Part shown: in pieces, positions 12,817 through 20,832 of the stretch
Layout: every line of letters begins with the position of its first letter
Numbering within the stretch: the first letter of the stretch is position 1
NCBI GenBank assembly: GCA_959028445.1
Contig: CAUFRY010000036.1
Span: 1-21,063, forward strand
Source of the DNA: an uncultured Collinsella sp.
GTDB taxonomy: Bacteria > Actinomycetota > Coriobacteriia > Coriobacteriales > Coriobacteriaceae
Length of the DNA: 21,063 bases
Direction of reading: 5' to 3'
Program-made: the position numbers and the translations under genes
Notes under the pieces: model-generated
What the model saw: only the letters and a program-made list of their open reading frames with translations
Database searches by the model: none
What the model was told of the DNA's origin: nothing

Positions 12817-13911
12817 TTACGCAAACAGGCCGTAGATGCTGATGTTGGCCTTGGCGTACAGGCCGTTGGCGTACTCGGTCCACTTAGAGCTGGCGCTCGA
12901 GGCCTGAGACGAATACTGCTGATAGGCGGTGTAGTAGGCGGTCATGGCCTGCTTGTAGGTGGCGCTATCGGCGGTAAAGGCATCGTCGGCGAAGGCCTTG
13001 GCGTAGGTGCCGTCCTCGTCCTTCCAGGTGCCCTTCGAGCTATCCCACTCGTCACCGGCAAGGTTGATGATGTAGTCGGCGTAATCCTTGCTCGCGGTCT
13101 CCTCGTTGCCATCCGCAGGCTCGGTCGGGGCAGTTGGCATGCTCGCGGAGGTGTCGCCCACCTTCTTCTTGTAGAGCTTCTGCAACGTCGCGGACTGGCG
13201 GACGATCTGCTTGGCCTGGTCCTTGGACACGCCGTACTGCGTGGCCATGGTCTTGTAGTCGGAGGTACCGATGGAATCCTCGGCGTACTGCTTCATCTCC
13301 TTGGAAGAGACCGTAATGCCCTCGTCCTCGGCAGCGTCCAGCAGAATCTGGTTGCGCACGTAGGACAGGATAACGTCGGCAGACGGAGCGGTGTAGTTGC
13401 CGTCGTCGTCCTTGACGGTATCGAGGCTGTACTGGCTCTCAATGGCCTCGCGCGCGGTGATATCGCTCTTCTTGCCGTTGTAGCTGTAGCTTGCCACGGT
13501 CGAGTCGAGCTGGTCCTCGGTGAGGGTCGCCGAGCCAACGCCCTTGCCGCCAAAGCCGCCATTGCCCACAAAGAAGCCCACCACAGCAGCAATCACGACG
13601 GCGACCACAAAGGCGGCAATCATCGTCTTCTTGTGCTTGGATGCGTGGTCGTCCTCGTCGGAGCCCAGGATATCGTCGTCCTCATCCTGTGCCTCGGGCA
13701 TCAGATTCTCGTCGGCGGCGTCCGCGGCGATCTTTGCCTCCAGGCGAGCGTCCTCCTCCTCGGCGGTCGTGCCGGCGGCAATATGTTCGGCAGACGTGCC
13801 GGCGACCAGGTCGATCTTCTCGTCCTCGTCACCGTCGGGGCCTTCGCCGCGCTCGATGATCTGGATGCCGTCGATCTCGTCCTTCTCGTCCTTCTTTTGA
13901 ATCAGACCCAT
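12817..13911 (-). CDS. Membrane-anchored SurA-like (peptidyl-prolyl isomerase-related) protein
   Basis: The 364-residue protein has three parts. Residues 1-95 are cytoplasmic and very acidic (for example PEAQDEDDDILGSDEDD). One membrane segment spans about 96-115 (TMIAAFVVAVVIAAVVGFFVG). An extracytoplasmic domain of about 245 residues begins VGSATLTEDQLDSTVASY. In it the helical pattern ILSYVRNQILLDAAEDEGITVSSKE, with later QYGVSKDQAKQIVRQ, resembles the N-terminal chaperone domain of SurA/PrsA proteins. No parvulin catalytic domain is visible, so it may be a chaperone only. AAGGAG lies eight bases before ATG 13911. It stands between two hairpins and is probably a single-gene unit. Confidence 0.75.
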   Translation of the reverse strand: MGLIQKKDEKDEIDGIQIIERGEGPDGDEDEKIDLVAGTSAEHIAAGTTAEEEDARLEAKIAADAADENLMPEAQDEDDDILGSDEDDHASKHKKTMIAAFVVAVVIAAVVGFFVGNGGFGGKGVGSATLTEDQLDSTVASYSYNGKKSDITAREAIESQYSLDTVKDDDGNYTAPSADVILSYVRNQILLDAAEDEGITVSSKEMKQYAEDSIGTSDYKTMATQYGVSKDQAKQIVRQSATLQKLYKKKVGDTSASMPTAPTEPADGNEETASKDYADYIINLAGDEWDSSKGTWKDEDGTYAKAFADDAFTADSATYKQAMTAYYTAYQQYSSQASSASSKWTEYANGLYAKANISIYGLFA

Positions 13912-13949
13912 ATCAGTTACTCCTTGTTAGGAAACATAGTCCCCAATAG

Positions 13950-13978
13950 AATACGCCCGGCAGAGCGCCGGGCGTATT
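13950..13978. terminator. Hairpin downstream of isocitrate dehydrogenase
   Basis: A perfect 12-bp stem (13950-13961 with 13967-13978) with a five-base loop lies between the isocitrate dehydrogenase stop and the SurA-like start. The T-run on the minus strand is weak (ATTCTATT), so it may be a leaky terminator. Confidence 0.65.
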
Positions 13979-14037
13979 GATTCTTAGGTTATACGCAAAC
14001 ACTTAAGTACTATTTAGGCGTTTGCAGCGTGCATGCC

Positions 14038-15123
14038 TTAGGCCAGGTGAGCGATAACGGCATCGGCAAAGGCCTGCGTACCCACAGCGCCCTCAACGGA
14101 GCCGGTCTGGGCACGACGCACGTCACCGGTAACCTGCTCGCCCTCGTCGAGCGTGGCAGAGACGGCGGCGCGAATGCGATTGGCAGCATCGTTCTCGCCC
14201 AGGTGATCGAGCATCATCGCAGCAGAGAGGATCTCGGCCGTGGGGTTGGCGATATCCTGACCGGCGATATCGGGCGCGGAGCCGTGCGTAGCCTCAAAGA
14301 TGGCGCAGTCGGCACCGATGTTGGAGCCGGGGGCCATGCCTAAGCCGCCCACCAGGCCGGCGCACAGGTCGCTCACGATGTCGCCGTACAGGTTGGGCAG
14401 CACCAGGACATCGAAGTCGTTGGGGTTCTGGACCAGGCCCATGCAGGTGGCGTCGACGATCTTGTCGTTGAACTCGATATCGGGATAGTTGGAGGCCACC
14501 TCGCGCGCTACGCGCAGGAACAGGCCGTCGGTCGCCTTCATGATGTTGGCCTTATGCACGGCCGTCACCTTTTTGCGGCCGCAGCGGCGGGCATACTCAA
14601 AGGCATACTCCACAATGCGGCGGCTCTTGGCGATGGAGATCGGCTTGATCGAGATCGCGGAATCGGCGGCGAAGGTCTTTTGACCCGAACGCTCGACGAG
14701 CTGCGAGAGCTCCTCGACCTCGGCTGCGCCCTCATCGAACTCGATGCCGGCATAGAGGTCCTCGGTGTTCTCGCGCACGATGACCAGGTCGACGTCGCGG
14801 AAGCGCGAGCCATCGCCCGGCTGCGACAGGCAGGGGCGCACGCAGGCGTACAGGTCAAAGTGCTTGCGCAGGGCCACGTTGACGCTGCGGAAACCCGTGC
14901 CGACCGGCGTGGTGATGGGACCCTTGATGGCGACCTTGGTCTCGGCGACCGCATCGAGCACGTGCTGGGGCAGCGGCGTGCCAAACTCGTCCATGACGCC
15001 GGCACCGGCCTCCTGGACGTTCCAGTTGATCTGGACACCGGTGGCCTCGACCACGCGGCGCATGGCCTGCGTAATCTCGGGACCGATACCGTCACCGGGA
15101 ATCAGGACTACATCGTGCGCCAT
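14038..15123 (-). CDS. Isocitrate dehydrogenase, NAD-type (isocitrate/isopropylmalate dehydrogenase family)
   Basis: The 361-residue protein has the family start LIPGDGIGPEITQAM (7-21), IVRENTEDLYAGIE in the middle, the metal-binding NLYGDIVSDLCAG, and the cofactor loop ATHGSAPDIAGQDIANPTA. This short form resembles NAD-dependent isocitrate or homoisocitrate dehydrogenases rather than the larger NADP enzyme of E. coli. Oxidative decarboxylation of isocitrate to 2-oxoglutarate, for glutamate supply in an anaerobe, is the likely role; isopropylmalate dehydrogenase is less likely because no leu genes are near. Its ribosome site (GAGGAG) lies inside the last codons of the HEAT-repeat gene, six bases away, so the two are cotranscribed. 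Confidence 0.85.
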   Translation of the reverse strand: MAHDVVLIPGDGIGPEITQAMRRVVEATGVQINWNVQEAGAGVMDEFGTPLPQHVLDAVAETKVAIKGPITTPVGTGFRSVNVALRKHFDLYACVRPCLSQPGDGSRFRDVDLVIVRENTEDLYAGIEFDEGAAEVEELSQLVERSGQKTFAADSAISIKPISIAKSRRIVEYAFEYARRCGRKKVTAVHKANIMKATDGLFLRVAREVASNYPDIEFNDKIVDATCMGLVQNPNDFDVLVLPNLYGDIVSDLCAGLVGGLGMAPGSNIGADCAIFEATHGSAPDIAGQDIANPTAEILSAAMMLDHLGENDAANRIRAAVSATLDEGEQVTGDVRRAQTGSVEGAVGTQAFADAVIAHLA

Positions 15124-15129
15124 AATCTG

Positions 15130-15828
15130 TTACTCCTCGTTTTCGGCGTCGTCAGATTTTTTAACGCTAGCACGCTTCTTCTTTTTGGAGAGATCCAGAC
15201 CAAAACGTTTAACAAGCATTTCGCAAATCTCGCTCGAACGGGCCTTGAGATAGCTGCCCTTGCCGTTCTCGGCATCGAACTTAAGGCGCAGCGCGAGCTT
15301 CTCGGCGACCTCGGCGTCAATCTCGCCCTGGCCAAACTCGTACAGACAACCGAGCATGTCGCGATACTCAAGGTCGCCGTGGTAGCACTGGATGGCCTCG
15401 TCCAGGATGGGCCAAGCCTCGCGCGAACGCTCGACGCTCGTGGCGCCCCACACGCACAGCAGGCGGAAGGCGGCATAGCGCAGCGTGGAGGAAATCTCAT
15501 CGAACAGTGCGGTCTCGGCGCCCTCAAAGGCATCGCCCAGCTGCTCGGGGCAGGTGGTGGCAAGCGCCGTCAGGGCATCGAGGGCCTCCCAGCGGGTCTG
15601 AGCCTCGGGGCGGTCGAGTGCCTCGATCAGCGCGGGCACGCAGGGCACGACGCGCTGCGGATCGCGCTCGGCAAGCAGGTGCAGCACGCGGGCGGCAAAC
15701 TGGCGGATACGGCGCGTGGGGCAGCCGAGCTCCTTGACCAGGCGGTCGACGGCGTTCTCGTTTTCCTCTGCCAGCTGAAGCTGTGCCAGCTCCTCGTCGG
15801 TGAGCTGTTCGTCTTTGTTTTCTGCCAT
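15130..15828 (-). CDS. HEAT-repeat-like helical protein
   Basis: The 232-residue protein is almost all amphipathic helices. Segments such as IRQFAARVLHLLAERDP (41-57), VPALIEALDRPEAQTRWEAL (64-83) and STLRYAAFRLLCVWGATSVE (114-133) have the spacing of HEAT/armadillo repeats. It ends with a charged tail with KKKKRASVKK and acidic residues. Such proteins are scaffolds for binding other proteins; no enzymatic site is visible. It lies 15 bases after the small membrane protein gene and six before isocitrate dehydrogenase, in one operon. The partner is unknown. Confidence 0.7.
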   Translation of the reverse strand: MAENKDEQLTDEELAQLQLAEENENAVDRLVKELGCPTRRIRQFAARVLHLLAERDPQRVVPCVPALIEALDRPEAQTRWEALDALTALATTCPEQLGDAFEGAETALFDEISSTLRYAAFRLLCVWGATSVERSREAWPILDEAIQCYHGDLEYRDMLGCLYEFGQGEIDAEVAEKLALRLKFDAENGKGSYLKARSSEICEMLVKRFGLDLSKKKKRASVKKSDDAENEE

Positions 15829-15843
15829 AGTTACCTCTTCTTA

Positions 15844-16272
15844 CTATTTCTTAGCGTGCTTGCCAGCACCCTTGCTGTCACCGGTGACCGAGATGAGCTG
15901 TCGGTCGGCCGCGCCATTGCGACGCGCACGGCGGCGTTCCTCGGCATCGCCCGCATCGGCGGCGGCGCGGTGTGCCTTGTTGACGTTAAAGACCTCGTCG
16001 TGCTTGCGCCATGGGCCGACGGACTCGCCAAAGCTCATCTTAAGGCCGGCGATAAAACCGCCGAGCCAGCCGATCGGCGCAAACTGCACCAGCGGGAACA
16101 GCGAGAACACCCAGGTCAGTAGGACGACTGCCGCCGCTCCTGCAAAGTTGGCAATCCAGTAGTCGCGCTTGGTGATGACGCGCTTTTCGCACGCCCACTG
16201 GCCGCACAAAAAGCCAATGTAGATCGCAAAGAGAAAGAGCACCAGCGCAAGCACCACAAACGTCCAGCTCAT
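15844..16272 (-). CDS. Small membrane protein of unknown function
   Basis: From ATG 16272 (GGGGAGTA upstream, spanning the stop codon of the preceding gene) the protein has 142 residues. Two hydrophobic regions are visible: about 3-25 (WTFVVLALVLFLFAIYIGF) and about 37-76, which ends PIGWLGGFIAG. A basic cytoplasmic tail (RRRARRNGAADR) follows, ending GAGKHAKK. No family is recognised. It is five bases from the dehydrogenase gene and 15 from the HEAT gene, so it is part of the operon. Confidence 0.7.
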   Translation of the reverse strand: MSWTFVVLALVLFLFAIYIGFLCGQWACEKRVITKRDYWIANFAGAAAVVLLTWVFSLFPLVQFAPIGWLGGFIAGLKMSFGESVGPWRKHDEVFNVNKAHRAAADAGDAEERRRARRNGAADRQLISVTGDSKGAGKHAKK

Positions 16273-16277
16273 GGGCG

Positions 16278-17357
16278 CTACTCCCCGTGATGGTGGCCGC
16301 AGCAGCACTCGTGGCCGTCGTCATGGCCGTGGCCGCCGCAGCACTCGTGACCCTCGTCGCGGTGGTGGCCACAACCGCACTCGTGGTCGTCGCCATGCTC
16401 GCCGCAACCGCAGCCTTCCTCGTGAGCACCATGCTCCTCGGGACGATACTGTGACCAGTCCAGACCGGCGGCGATGGCGTCGGCTTCCTCCTTATAGAGG
16501 ACCGTGATGGCCTGGGTGCCCAGCTTGGCACCACCGATGGCGTCGAGCATGTCATAGAGCGTAAAGGCCACGTCGGCGCCGGGCAGCGCAAGCTCGCGGT
16601 CGTCGGCATAGGCGAGCGCCAAGCGCAGGTCCTTAATGAAGTGCTCGACCATAAAGCCGGGCTTGTAGTCGCCGTCGAGCGCCTTGGGCGCCAGGCTCTC
16701 CATGGCGCCGGACTTGCCGGTACCGCCCAGGATCATCTGGCGGGTCTTCTCCAGATCAAGGCCGCTCAGCTCGGCAAATGCCATGGCGTCTGCCATGCCG
16801 ACCATGCAGGCGCCCAGCGACACCTGGTTGGCGAGCTTGGCAGCCTGGCCCTTGCCGGCGCCGTCGAAGCAGCAGATGTTGGCCGCAAAGGTGGCAAGGA
16901 TGTCGCGGACCGGCGCGATGTCGTTCTCGGTAGCGCCCACGATAGCCGTGAGCGTACCGGCGATAGCGCCCGACTCGCCGCCGGTGACGGGGCAGTCAAA
17001 CGCCATGCGACCAGAAACCTGGGCGGCCTCGGCAATGTCACGGGCAAGCTCGGGCGAGCTCGTGGTGAGGTCGATCAAGACCGCGCCGGGCTTAGTGCAC
17101 GCGAGCAGGCCGTCGCCCGCCAGGTAGAGTTCCTCGACCTCGGAGGGATAGCCCACCATGGTAAAGACGACATCGGCGTTCGCCGCGGCATCGGCCGGCG
17201 TATCTGCCCAGACGGCGCCGCGCTGGATAAGCGCCGCCGCCTTGGACTTGGTGCGGTTGTTGACCGTGACGGGATAGCCGGCGTCCAGAATGTGGCCGGC
17301 GATGGGGGCACCCATGATTCCGGTGCCGATGAATGCGACGGAGAGCTTGTTTGCCAT
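16278..17357 (-). CDS. 3-hydroxyisobutyrate dehydrogenase-family oxidoreductase with His/Cys-rich tail
   Basis: Residues 1-308 form a complete beta-hydroxyacid dehydrogenase of the GarR/MmsB type: the dinucleotide loop FIGTGIMGAPIAG (10-22), the substrate loop DCPVTGGESGA (121-131), and the catalytic lysine K174 in GKGQAAKLANQ. It should reduce or oxidise a small hydroxy acid such as tartronate semialdehyde, 3-hydroxyisobutyrate or succinic semialdehyde; the substrate is not evident. The last 51 residues (309-359) are quite different: 13 His and 9 Cys among Gly, Asp and Glu, with repeats such as GHECC, HECGCGHH and ECCCGHHHGE. Such a tail is expected to bind Zn, Ni, Cu or Co. The frame and stop are clear: the TAG lies five bases before the next gene. 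AAAGG lies before ATG 17357. Confidence 0.88.
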   Translation of the reverse strand: MANKLSVAFIGTGIMGAPIAGHILDAGYPVTVNNRTKSKAAALIQRGAVWADTPADAAANADVVFTMVGYPSEVEELYLAGDGLLACTKPGAVLIDLTTSSPELARDIAEAAQVSGRMAFDCPVTGGESGAIAGTLTAIVGATENDIAPVRDILATFAANICCFDGAGKGQAAKLANQVSLGACMVGMADAMAFAELSGLDLEKTRQMILGGTGKSGAMESLAPKALDGDYKPGFMVEHFIKDLRLALAYADDRELALPGADVAFTLYDMLDAIGGAKLGTQAITVLYKEEADAIAAGLDWSQYRPEEHGAHEEGCGCGEHGDDHECGCGHHRDEGHECCGGHGHDDGHECCCGHHHGE

Positions 17358-17455
17358 GAAACCTTTCCTTTTGGGTTGGGTGTTGTTACCAGGTTGAATA
17401 CTCGGTGCCAGCGTTTGGGCTGTGAGTCGAGGGCGATTACGGACGCAGCGCTTGC

Positions 17456-18409
17456 CTACTGACCGCGCACGCGGCGGGCGATACGGTCGGAAAGCGACGC
17501 CTTGTCGGCGCGGTTCTTACCCCAAAACGCGCAGCCCACCATGCCGGGGCCCACGTGCGAGCCGATGGTGGGACCCACGGAGCCGCGAATGATCGTGACG
17601 TCGGCGCAACCCTCCTCCTTGCGGATGGCGGCTTCGAGCCAGTCACCATCCTTTTCGGCATCGGCCGTCATGATGGCGATGGGCATGGTGCGATCGGGCA
17701 CGTAGTTCTCGCGGAACGACTTGAGGATGGACTTGAGCGCCTTCTTGCGGCCGCGGTTGACGCCGATCAGCGACAGCGAGCCGGCCAGGTCGTAGGAGAG
17801 CTCGGGCTTGACGTCGAGCTTTGCCGTGAGCTGCGCCGCCGCGGGAGGAATGCGGCCGCCGGCAGCCAGTGCGTCGAAGCTCTCGAGCGTAAAGTAGCCG
17901 TGCACGTAGGTCTTTGCCTCGTTTGCCCAATCGACCAGCTGCTTGGCGGTCAGTCCCGCCGAACGCTGGCGCACGGCCTCGAGCGCCAAGAGCGCACCGG
18001 TCGCGCAGGGCAGAGCGTTGTCGACCACGTAGAGCTCAAAGTTGGGATACTCGGCGCGCACGACATCTGCCGCCTGGCACGCGGAGTTGTAGCTCGACGA
18101 CAGCGCCGAGGTAAAGCACAGGTAGACCGTGGGCGTGCCCTCTTTGGCGCACTCGGTAAAAAACTCGATATAGCGACCGAGCGACACAGCCGAGGTGGAC
18201 ACGCGGGCACCGGCGCGCATGCGGTCGTAGAACTCCTTAGGGCTCATGCTCGACCAGATGTCGTCTGTGCGCTCCTCGCCATCGATAATGAAAGGGAAAC
18301 CCAGGATATCGACATCGAGGTTCGCGGCGACCTCGGGGCTAAAGTCGCAGCAGGTATCGACGACGATGCGGCAACGGTTCGAATGACCGGCGGATGCGGC
18401 CTTGTCCAT
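17456..18409 (-). CDS. DegV family fatty-acid-binding protein
   Basis: The 317-residue protein has DegV features: RIVVDTCCDFSPEVA near the N-terminus, STSAVSLGRY around residues 70-80, TSALSSSYNSACQAA, the LAAGGRIPPAAA helix, and the C-terminal SHVGPGMVGCAFWG. DegV proteins bind a fatty acid and act, in several Firmicutes, as FakB partners of the kinase FakA. ATG 18409 is chosen with AAGGAG eight bases upstream; a TTG one codon earlier is possible. It is preceded by the HPF terminator, so it has its own promoter. No fakA is present in the window. Confidence 0.9.
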   Translation of the reverse strand: MDKAASAGHSNRCRIVVDTCCDFSPEVAANLDVDILGFPFIIDGEERTDDIWSSMSPKEFYDRMRAGARVSTSAVSLGRYIEFFTECAKEGTPTVYLCFTSALSSSYNSACQAADVVRAEYPNFELYVVDNALPCATGALLALEAVRQRSAGLTAKQLVDWANEAKTYVHGYFTLESFDALAAGGRIPPAAAQLTAKLDVKPELSYDLAGSLSLIGVNRGRKKALKSILKSFRENYVPDRTMPIAIMTADAEKDGDWLEAAIRKEEGCADVTIIRGSVGPTIGSHVGPGMVGCAFWGKNRADKASLSDRIARRVRGQ

Positions 18410-18427
18410 CAAAGCGACTCCTTACGT

Positions 18428-18459
18428 AAAAAGGCGGCCACCCGCATGGGATGGCCGCC
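18428..18459 (-). terminator. Terminator after hpf
   Basis: On the minus strand the arms 18448-18459 and 18433-18443 (GGCGGCCA core) with a four-base loop are followed by TTTTT (complement of 18428-18432). It lies 30 bases beyond the hpf stop and just before the DegV start. Confidence 0.92.
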
Positions 18460-18488
18460 AACCGTTAACTCATGCAAGTTAACGTATT

Positions 18489-19073
18489 TTACTCGTCAAG
18501 TGTTTCGATGCGGGGCTTGATGATGCCATATCCACCATTCTTACGGTGATACACCACATTGATAAGGCCGGTCGTCGCGTTCTCGAACACGTAGAAGTCG
18601 TGGCCCAGCAAATCGGTCTGCACCAGCGCCTGCTCCTCGGTCATCGGGGTGACATCGATGACCTTCTCGCGGACGAGCAGGTCGTCGTCCTCCTCGGGCA
18701 GCAGCAGGTCGGCCAGATCCTCAACGCGCTCGACCGGCGCGACATCCGCGGCACTGGCACCACCCTGGCGGTTGTCCACGACCTTGGTCTTGAACTTGCG
18801 CAGCTGGCGGGTGACCTTATCGGCGGAGAGGTCGATGGCAGCATACATATCTGCGCCGTGCTCGGCAACGCGAATCACCGAACCGCGGACACGAACCGTA
18901 ACCTCGACGATTGCCGGGTTGGGGTTCGAGGGGTTCTTCTCATAGCGAAGTACAACGTCGACCGTCATGGGCTCGATATCGAAAACCTTGAGCGCCTCGC
19001 CGATCTTCTCATCCACATGCGCACGCAGAGCATCGGTTACCGTCGTCTTGCGTCCAGAAACCTTGATATCCAT
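18489..19073 (-). CDS. hpf: Ribosome hibernation-promoting factor, long form
   Basis: From ATG 19073 (GGAG seven bases upstream) the protein has 194 residues. The N-terminal ribosome-binding domain (about 1-100: MDIKVSGRKTTVTDALRAHV, then YAAIDLSADKVTRQLRKFK) is followed by an acidic linker. A C-terminal dimerisation domain (about 130-190: VREKVIDVTPMTEEQALVQ, ending with the GLINVVYHRKNGGYGIIKP pattern) completes it. This two-domain long form joins two 70S ribosomes into inactive 100S particles under stress or starvation. The open frame continues 20 codons upstream without a ribosome site, so the shorter start is preferred. Terminators and hairpins on both sides indicate a single-gene unit. 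Confidence 0.95.
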   Translation of the reverse strand: MDIKVSGRKTTVTDALRAHVDEKIGEALKVFDIEPMTVDVVLRYEKNPSNPNPAIVEVTVRVRGSVIRVAEHGADMYAAIDLSADKVTRQLRKFKTKVVDNRQGGASAADVAPVERVEDLADLLLPEEDDDLLVREKVIDVTPMTEEQALVQTDLLGHDFYVFENATTGLINVVYHRKNGGYGIIKPRIETLDE

Positions 19074-19290
19074 ACGTGGCTCCAATCTGCCTCGGGGACT
19101 TACTGTACTGGCTATGTACCCATTGCCGTGCATTTAATCACGCGGATTCCCAAAGACCCGAATAACGATTGCTTGATACCGCATACCGAAGTCTCGCACT
19201 TTTCTGTGGCAAAGTGCGCTATAGGAGGGCGACGGCGACTTTGGTTTTGCACCTAAAAAATGTCTTTGACCTGCTGGTTTTACGGAAACG
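19074..19290. other. Intergenic region upstream of hpf
   Basis: There is no convincing gene here. It should hold the hpf promoter, though I see no clear -35/-10 pair. A perfect 8-bp inverted repeat cgcacttt/aaagtgcg (19195-19202 with 19211-19218) lies about 125 bases before the hpf start and may be an operator or a leader hairpin. Confidence 0.4.
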
Positions 19291-19324
19291 AAAAAGCCGG
19301 GCTCCCCTGTTGGGAAAGCCCGGC
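19291..19324 (-). terminator. Terminator after the solute-binding lipoprotein gene
   Basis: On the minus strand the stem agcc/cggc type (19317-19324 with 19296-19303) is followed by TTTTTCG (complement of 19289-19295). A second perfect 8-bp hairpin (19348-19355 with 19369-19376) lies between it and the stop codon at 19391. Confidence 0.88.
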
Positions 19325-19390
19325 AATGCGTGTTGAAACCGTGAAGAGGCGTCTCTCTTAGCGCATAGGAGACGCCACCCCTAGCAATAA

Positions 19391-20383
19391 CTAGCTATTG
19401 AGCTTGTTAATGTCGTCGTCGGTGATAGCGCCCTCTTGGCTGGACGACTTATCCTCGGAGGTTGCACCCTCGCTGCTCGAATCGGAGGATGCAGACTCGC
19501 TGGATCCGGTGTCGGACGACTGCACGTCGGCGCCCGAGACCGTCTTGGTGGTGAGATCATAGGGCATCGTGCCGTACCAGACGGAGTGGACCGCCTCGAG
19601 CGTGCCATCGACCGTGATACCGTCGAGGGCATCGCTCACGGCACGGCATAGCTCATCGTTGGCCGCGAGGCCCGCGACGCCGAGCGTCGAGGGTGTCTCG
19701 AGCGCGCCGACGTAAGAGATCTGGCTCATCAGGCGCGCAAGGTAGCCGCCGGCCGTGGAATCGCAAATCACGTAGTCGATCTCGCCGGACTCGAGCGCCT
19801 CAAAGCACTCGTTGATGTTGGAGAAGGTCTTTTGGTTGGCCGTGATGCTCTGCTTGGCGAGCGCTTCCTGCGAGGCCGAAGAGGTCTGAACGCCCAGGGT
19901 AGCGGCGTTAAGCGTTTCGGCGGAAACGCTCAGCGACTCGCCGTCGCTCGTCTTTCCGAACACTGCCGCAGCGTCGTACAGGCAAGTACCAAGCGTGCTT
20001 ATGTCACCATCCGTGGAATTGATGTCGCCAATGAAGATGTCGGCCTTTTTGTCGCCAAGCGCGGAATCGGCAGAAGACGCATCGACGAAGGCAACCTTAA
20101 GGCCCATACGGCTTGCAAGGGCGCGGGCAGCATCGACCGCGTAGCCCGTGAGGTTACCATCGGCGCCCTGCATGGCCTGCGGGGCATCGGAGGTATCGAG
20201 GGCAACCGTCAGGGTGCCGGGAGTGACCAGGGCATCGTCCGACACCGTAGGGGTAACGGTCTCGCGCTCGATCTGGTCGATCGTGGGTGTCGTGAACGTG
20301 GACAGTGGATTGAACGCGCATCCGCTCAAGCCCAATACGGCAATGACCGCCGCGGTCCCAGCACCTAACCGAGCCGCGTGCAT
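19391..20383 (-). CDS. Solute-binding lipoprotein (transporter substrate-binding family 3)
   Basis: The start at ATG 20383 is favoured by GAGGGG seven bases upstream; ATG 20401 is possible. The 330-residue protein begins with a lipoprotein signal (MHAARLGAGTAAVIAVLGLS, lipobox LSGC, Cys22). The mature domain has the SBP family 3 pattern of amino-acid-binding proteins: TLTVALDTSDAPQAM, NLTGYAVDAARALASRMGL, KADIFIGDINST, then the second-lobe EALESGEIDYVICDSTAG. The last 40 or so residues are Ser/Asp/Glu-rich (for example GSSESASSDSSSEGA), unusual for a plain binding protein. No permease or ATPase gene lies beside it in the window, so it may serve a transporter elsewhere or act as a sensor. Confidence 0.82.
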   Translation of the reverse strand: MHAARLGAGTAAVIAVLGLSGCAFNPLSTFTTPTIDQIERETVTPTVSDDALVTPGTLTVALDTSDAPQAMQGADGNLTGYAVDAARALASRMGLKVAFVDASSADSALGDKKADIFIGDINSTDGDISTLGTCLYDAAAVFGKTSDGESLSVSAETLNAATLGVQTSSASQEALAKQSITANQKTFSNINECFEALESGEIDYVICDSTAGGYLARLMSQISYVGALETPSTLGVAGLAANDELCRAVSDALDGITVDGTLEAVHSVWYGTMPYDLTTKTVSGADVQSSDTGSSESASSDSSSEGATSEDKSSSQEGAITDDDINKLNS

Positions 20384-20401
20384 CAAGCTGCCCCTCACCA
20401 T

Positions 20402-20731
20402 GTCCACTACCCTGCCTTCTATGTCGTATACAATCCGTGCGTTGCGCGGAATAACGGGTGTTCCCACCAGCTGACCTGGTATTTGACCCCACACTTGCGC
20501 ACCGGGGTGTTTGCTCGGGAGGCCATAGCCACCTTCACGACTGGCCCGCTCGCCCGCGAGGCGGTATTGCCCCAAAGAAAGTAGAACGGACGGTGCGGCT
20601 TACATCTAGGACGCGCCATGATCGCGCCGCGCGCACGCGGTCGCTTACGTGGATCCCTTTGACCGCGTCTGTCTTGGACTAGGATGGACATTTCGTCCGT
20701 CCGCAACCACAGCCTGGCAGGAACGTAGCGC
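20402..20731 (-). other. Long 5' leader of the solute-binding lipoprotein gene
   Basis: About 340 bases separate the promoter at 20732-20760 from the lipoprotein start. The leader includes a GGACGGAC/GTCCATCC hairpin (20682-20702) near its 5' end. Frames across it are open on the minus strand but show no ribosome sites or protein character that I recognise. It may contain a structured RNA element, but I could not match it to a known riboswitch. Confidence 0.35.
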
Positions 20732-20760
20732 ATTATAGCTAAGTTCAAGCTAAAGTTTAA
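20732..20760 (-). promoter_or_regulatory. Near-consensus sigma-70 type promoter, minus strand
   Basis: On the minus strand TTAAAC (complement of 20755-20760) and a perfect TATAAT (complement of 20732-20737) are 17 bases apart, the ideal spacing. Transcription would begin near 20725 and run towards the solute-binding lipoprotein gene. Confidence 0.75.
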
Positions 20761-20832
20761 GGTTAGGGGCGTCATTCGCACCGTGAGCACAGATTTTGCA
20801 GGTCGGAGCGGACTATTCGTGCCCCCATGAAG

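Noticed and set aside
12685..13980. Plus-strand 431-codon open frame opposite the SurA-like gene
   Set aside because: The minus strand encodes a coherent membrane protein with a good start; the opposite frame is a low-complexity Val/Leu/Gly-rich shadow.
14554..16122. Plus-strand 522-codon open frame across three minus-strand genes
   Set aside because: It crosses the boundaries of isocitrate dehydrogenase, the HEAT protein and the membrane protein, each with its own start and ribosome site, so it is a shadow.
16271..16507. Tandem repeat or simple-sequence locus opposite the His/Cys tail
   Set aside because: The repetitive look comes from recurring Gly-His-Cys codons in the dehydrogenase tail; no exact repeat unit suggests slippage-based phase variation.
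20450..20500. Possible SRP RNA core (ACCAGGTCAG on the minus strand)
   Set aside because: The conserved GGAAGGAAGCAGC side of the SRP loop is missing and no matching helix is found, so the similarity is too short to count.
20419..20790. Minus-strand 123-codon open frame upstream of the lipoprotein gene
   Set aside because: Its start lies upstream of the promoter that should transcribe the region; there is no ribosome site, and the translation is Arg/Pro-rich without any motif.
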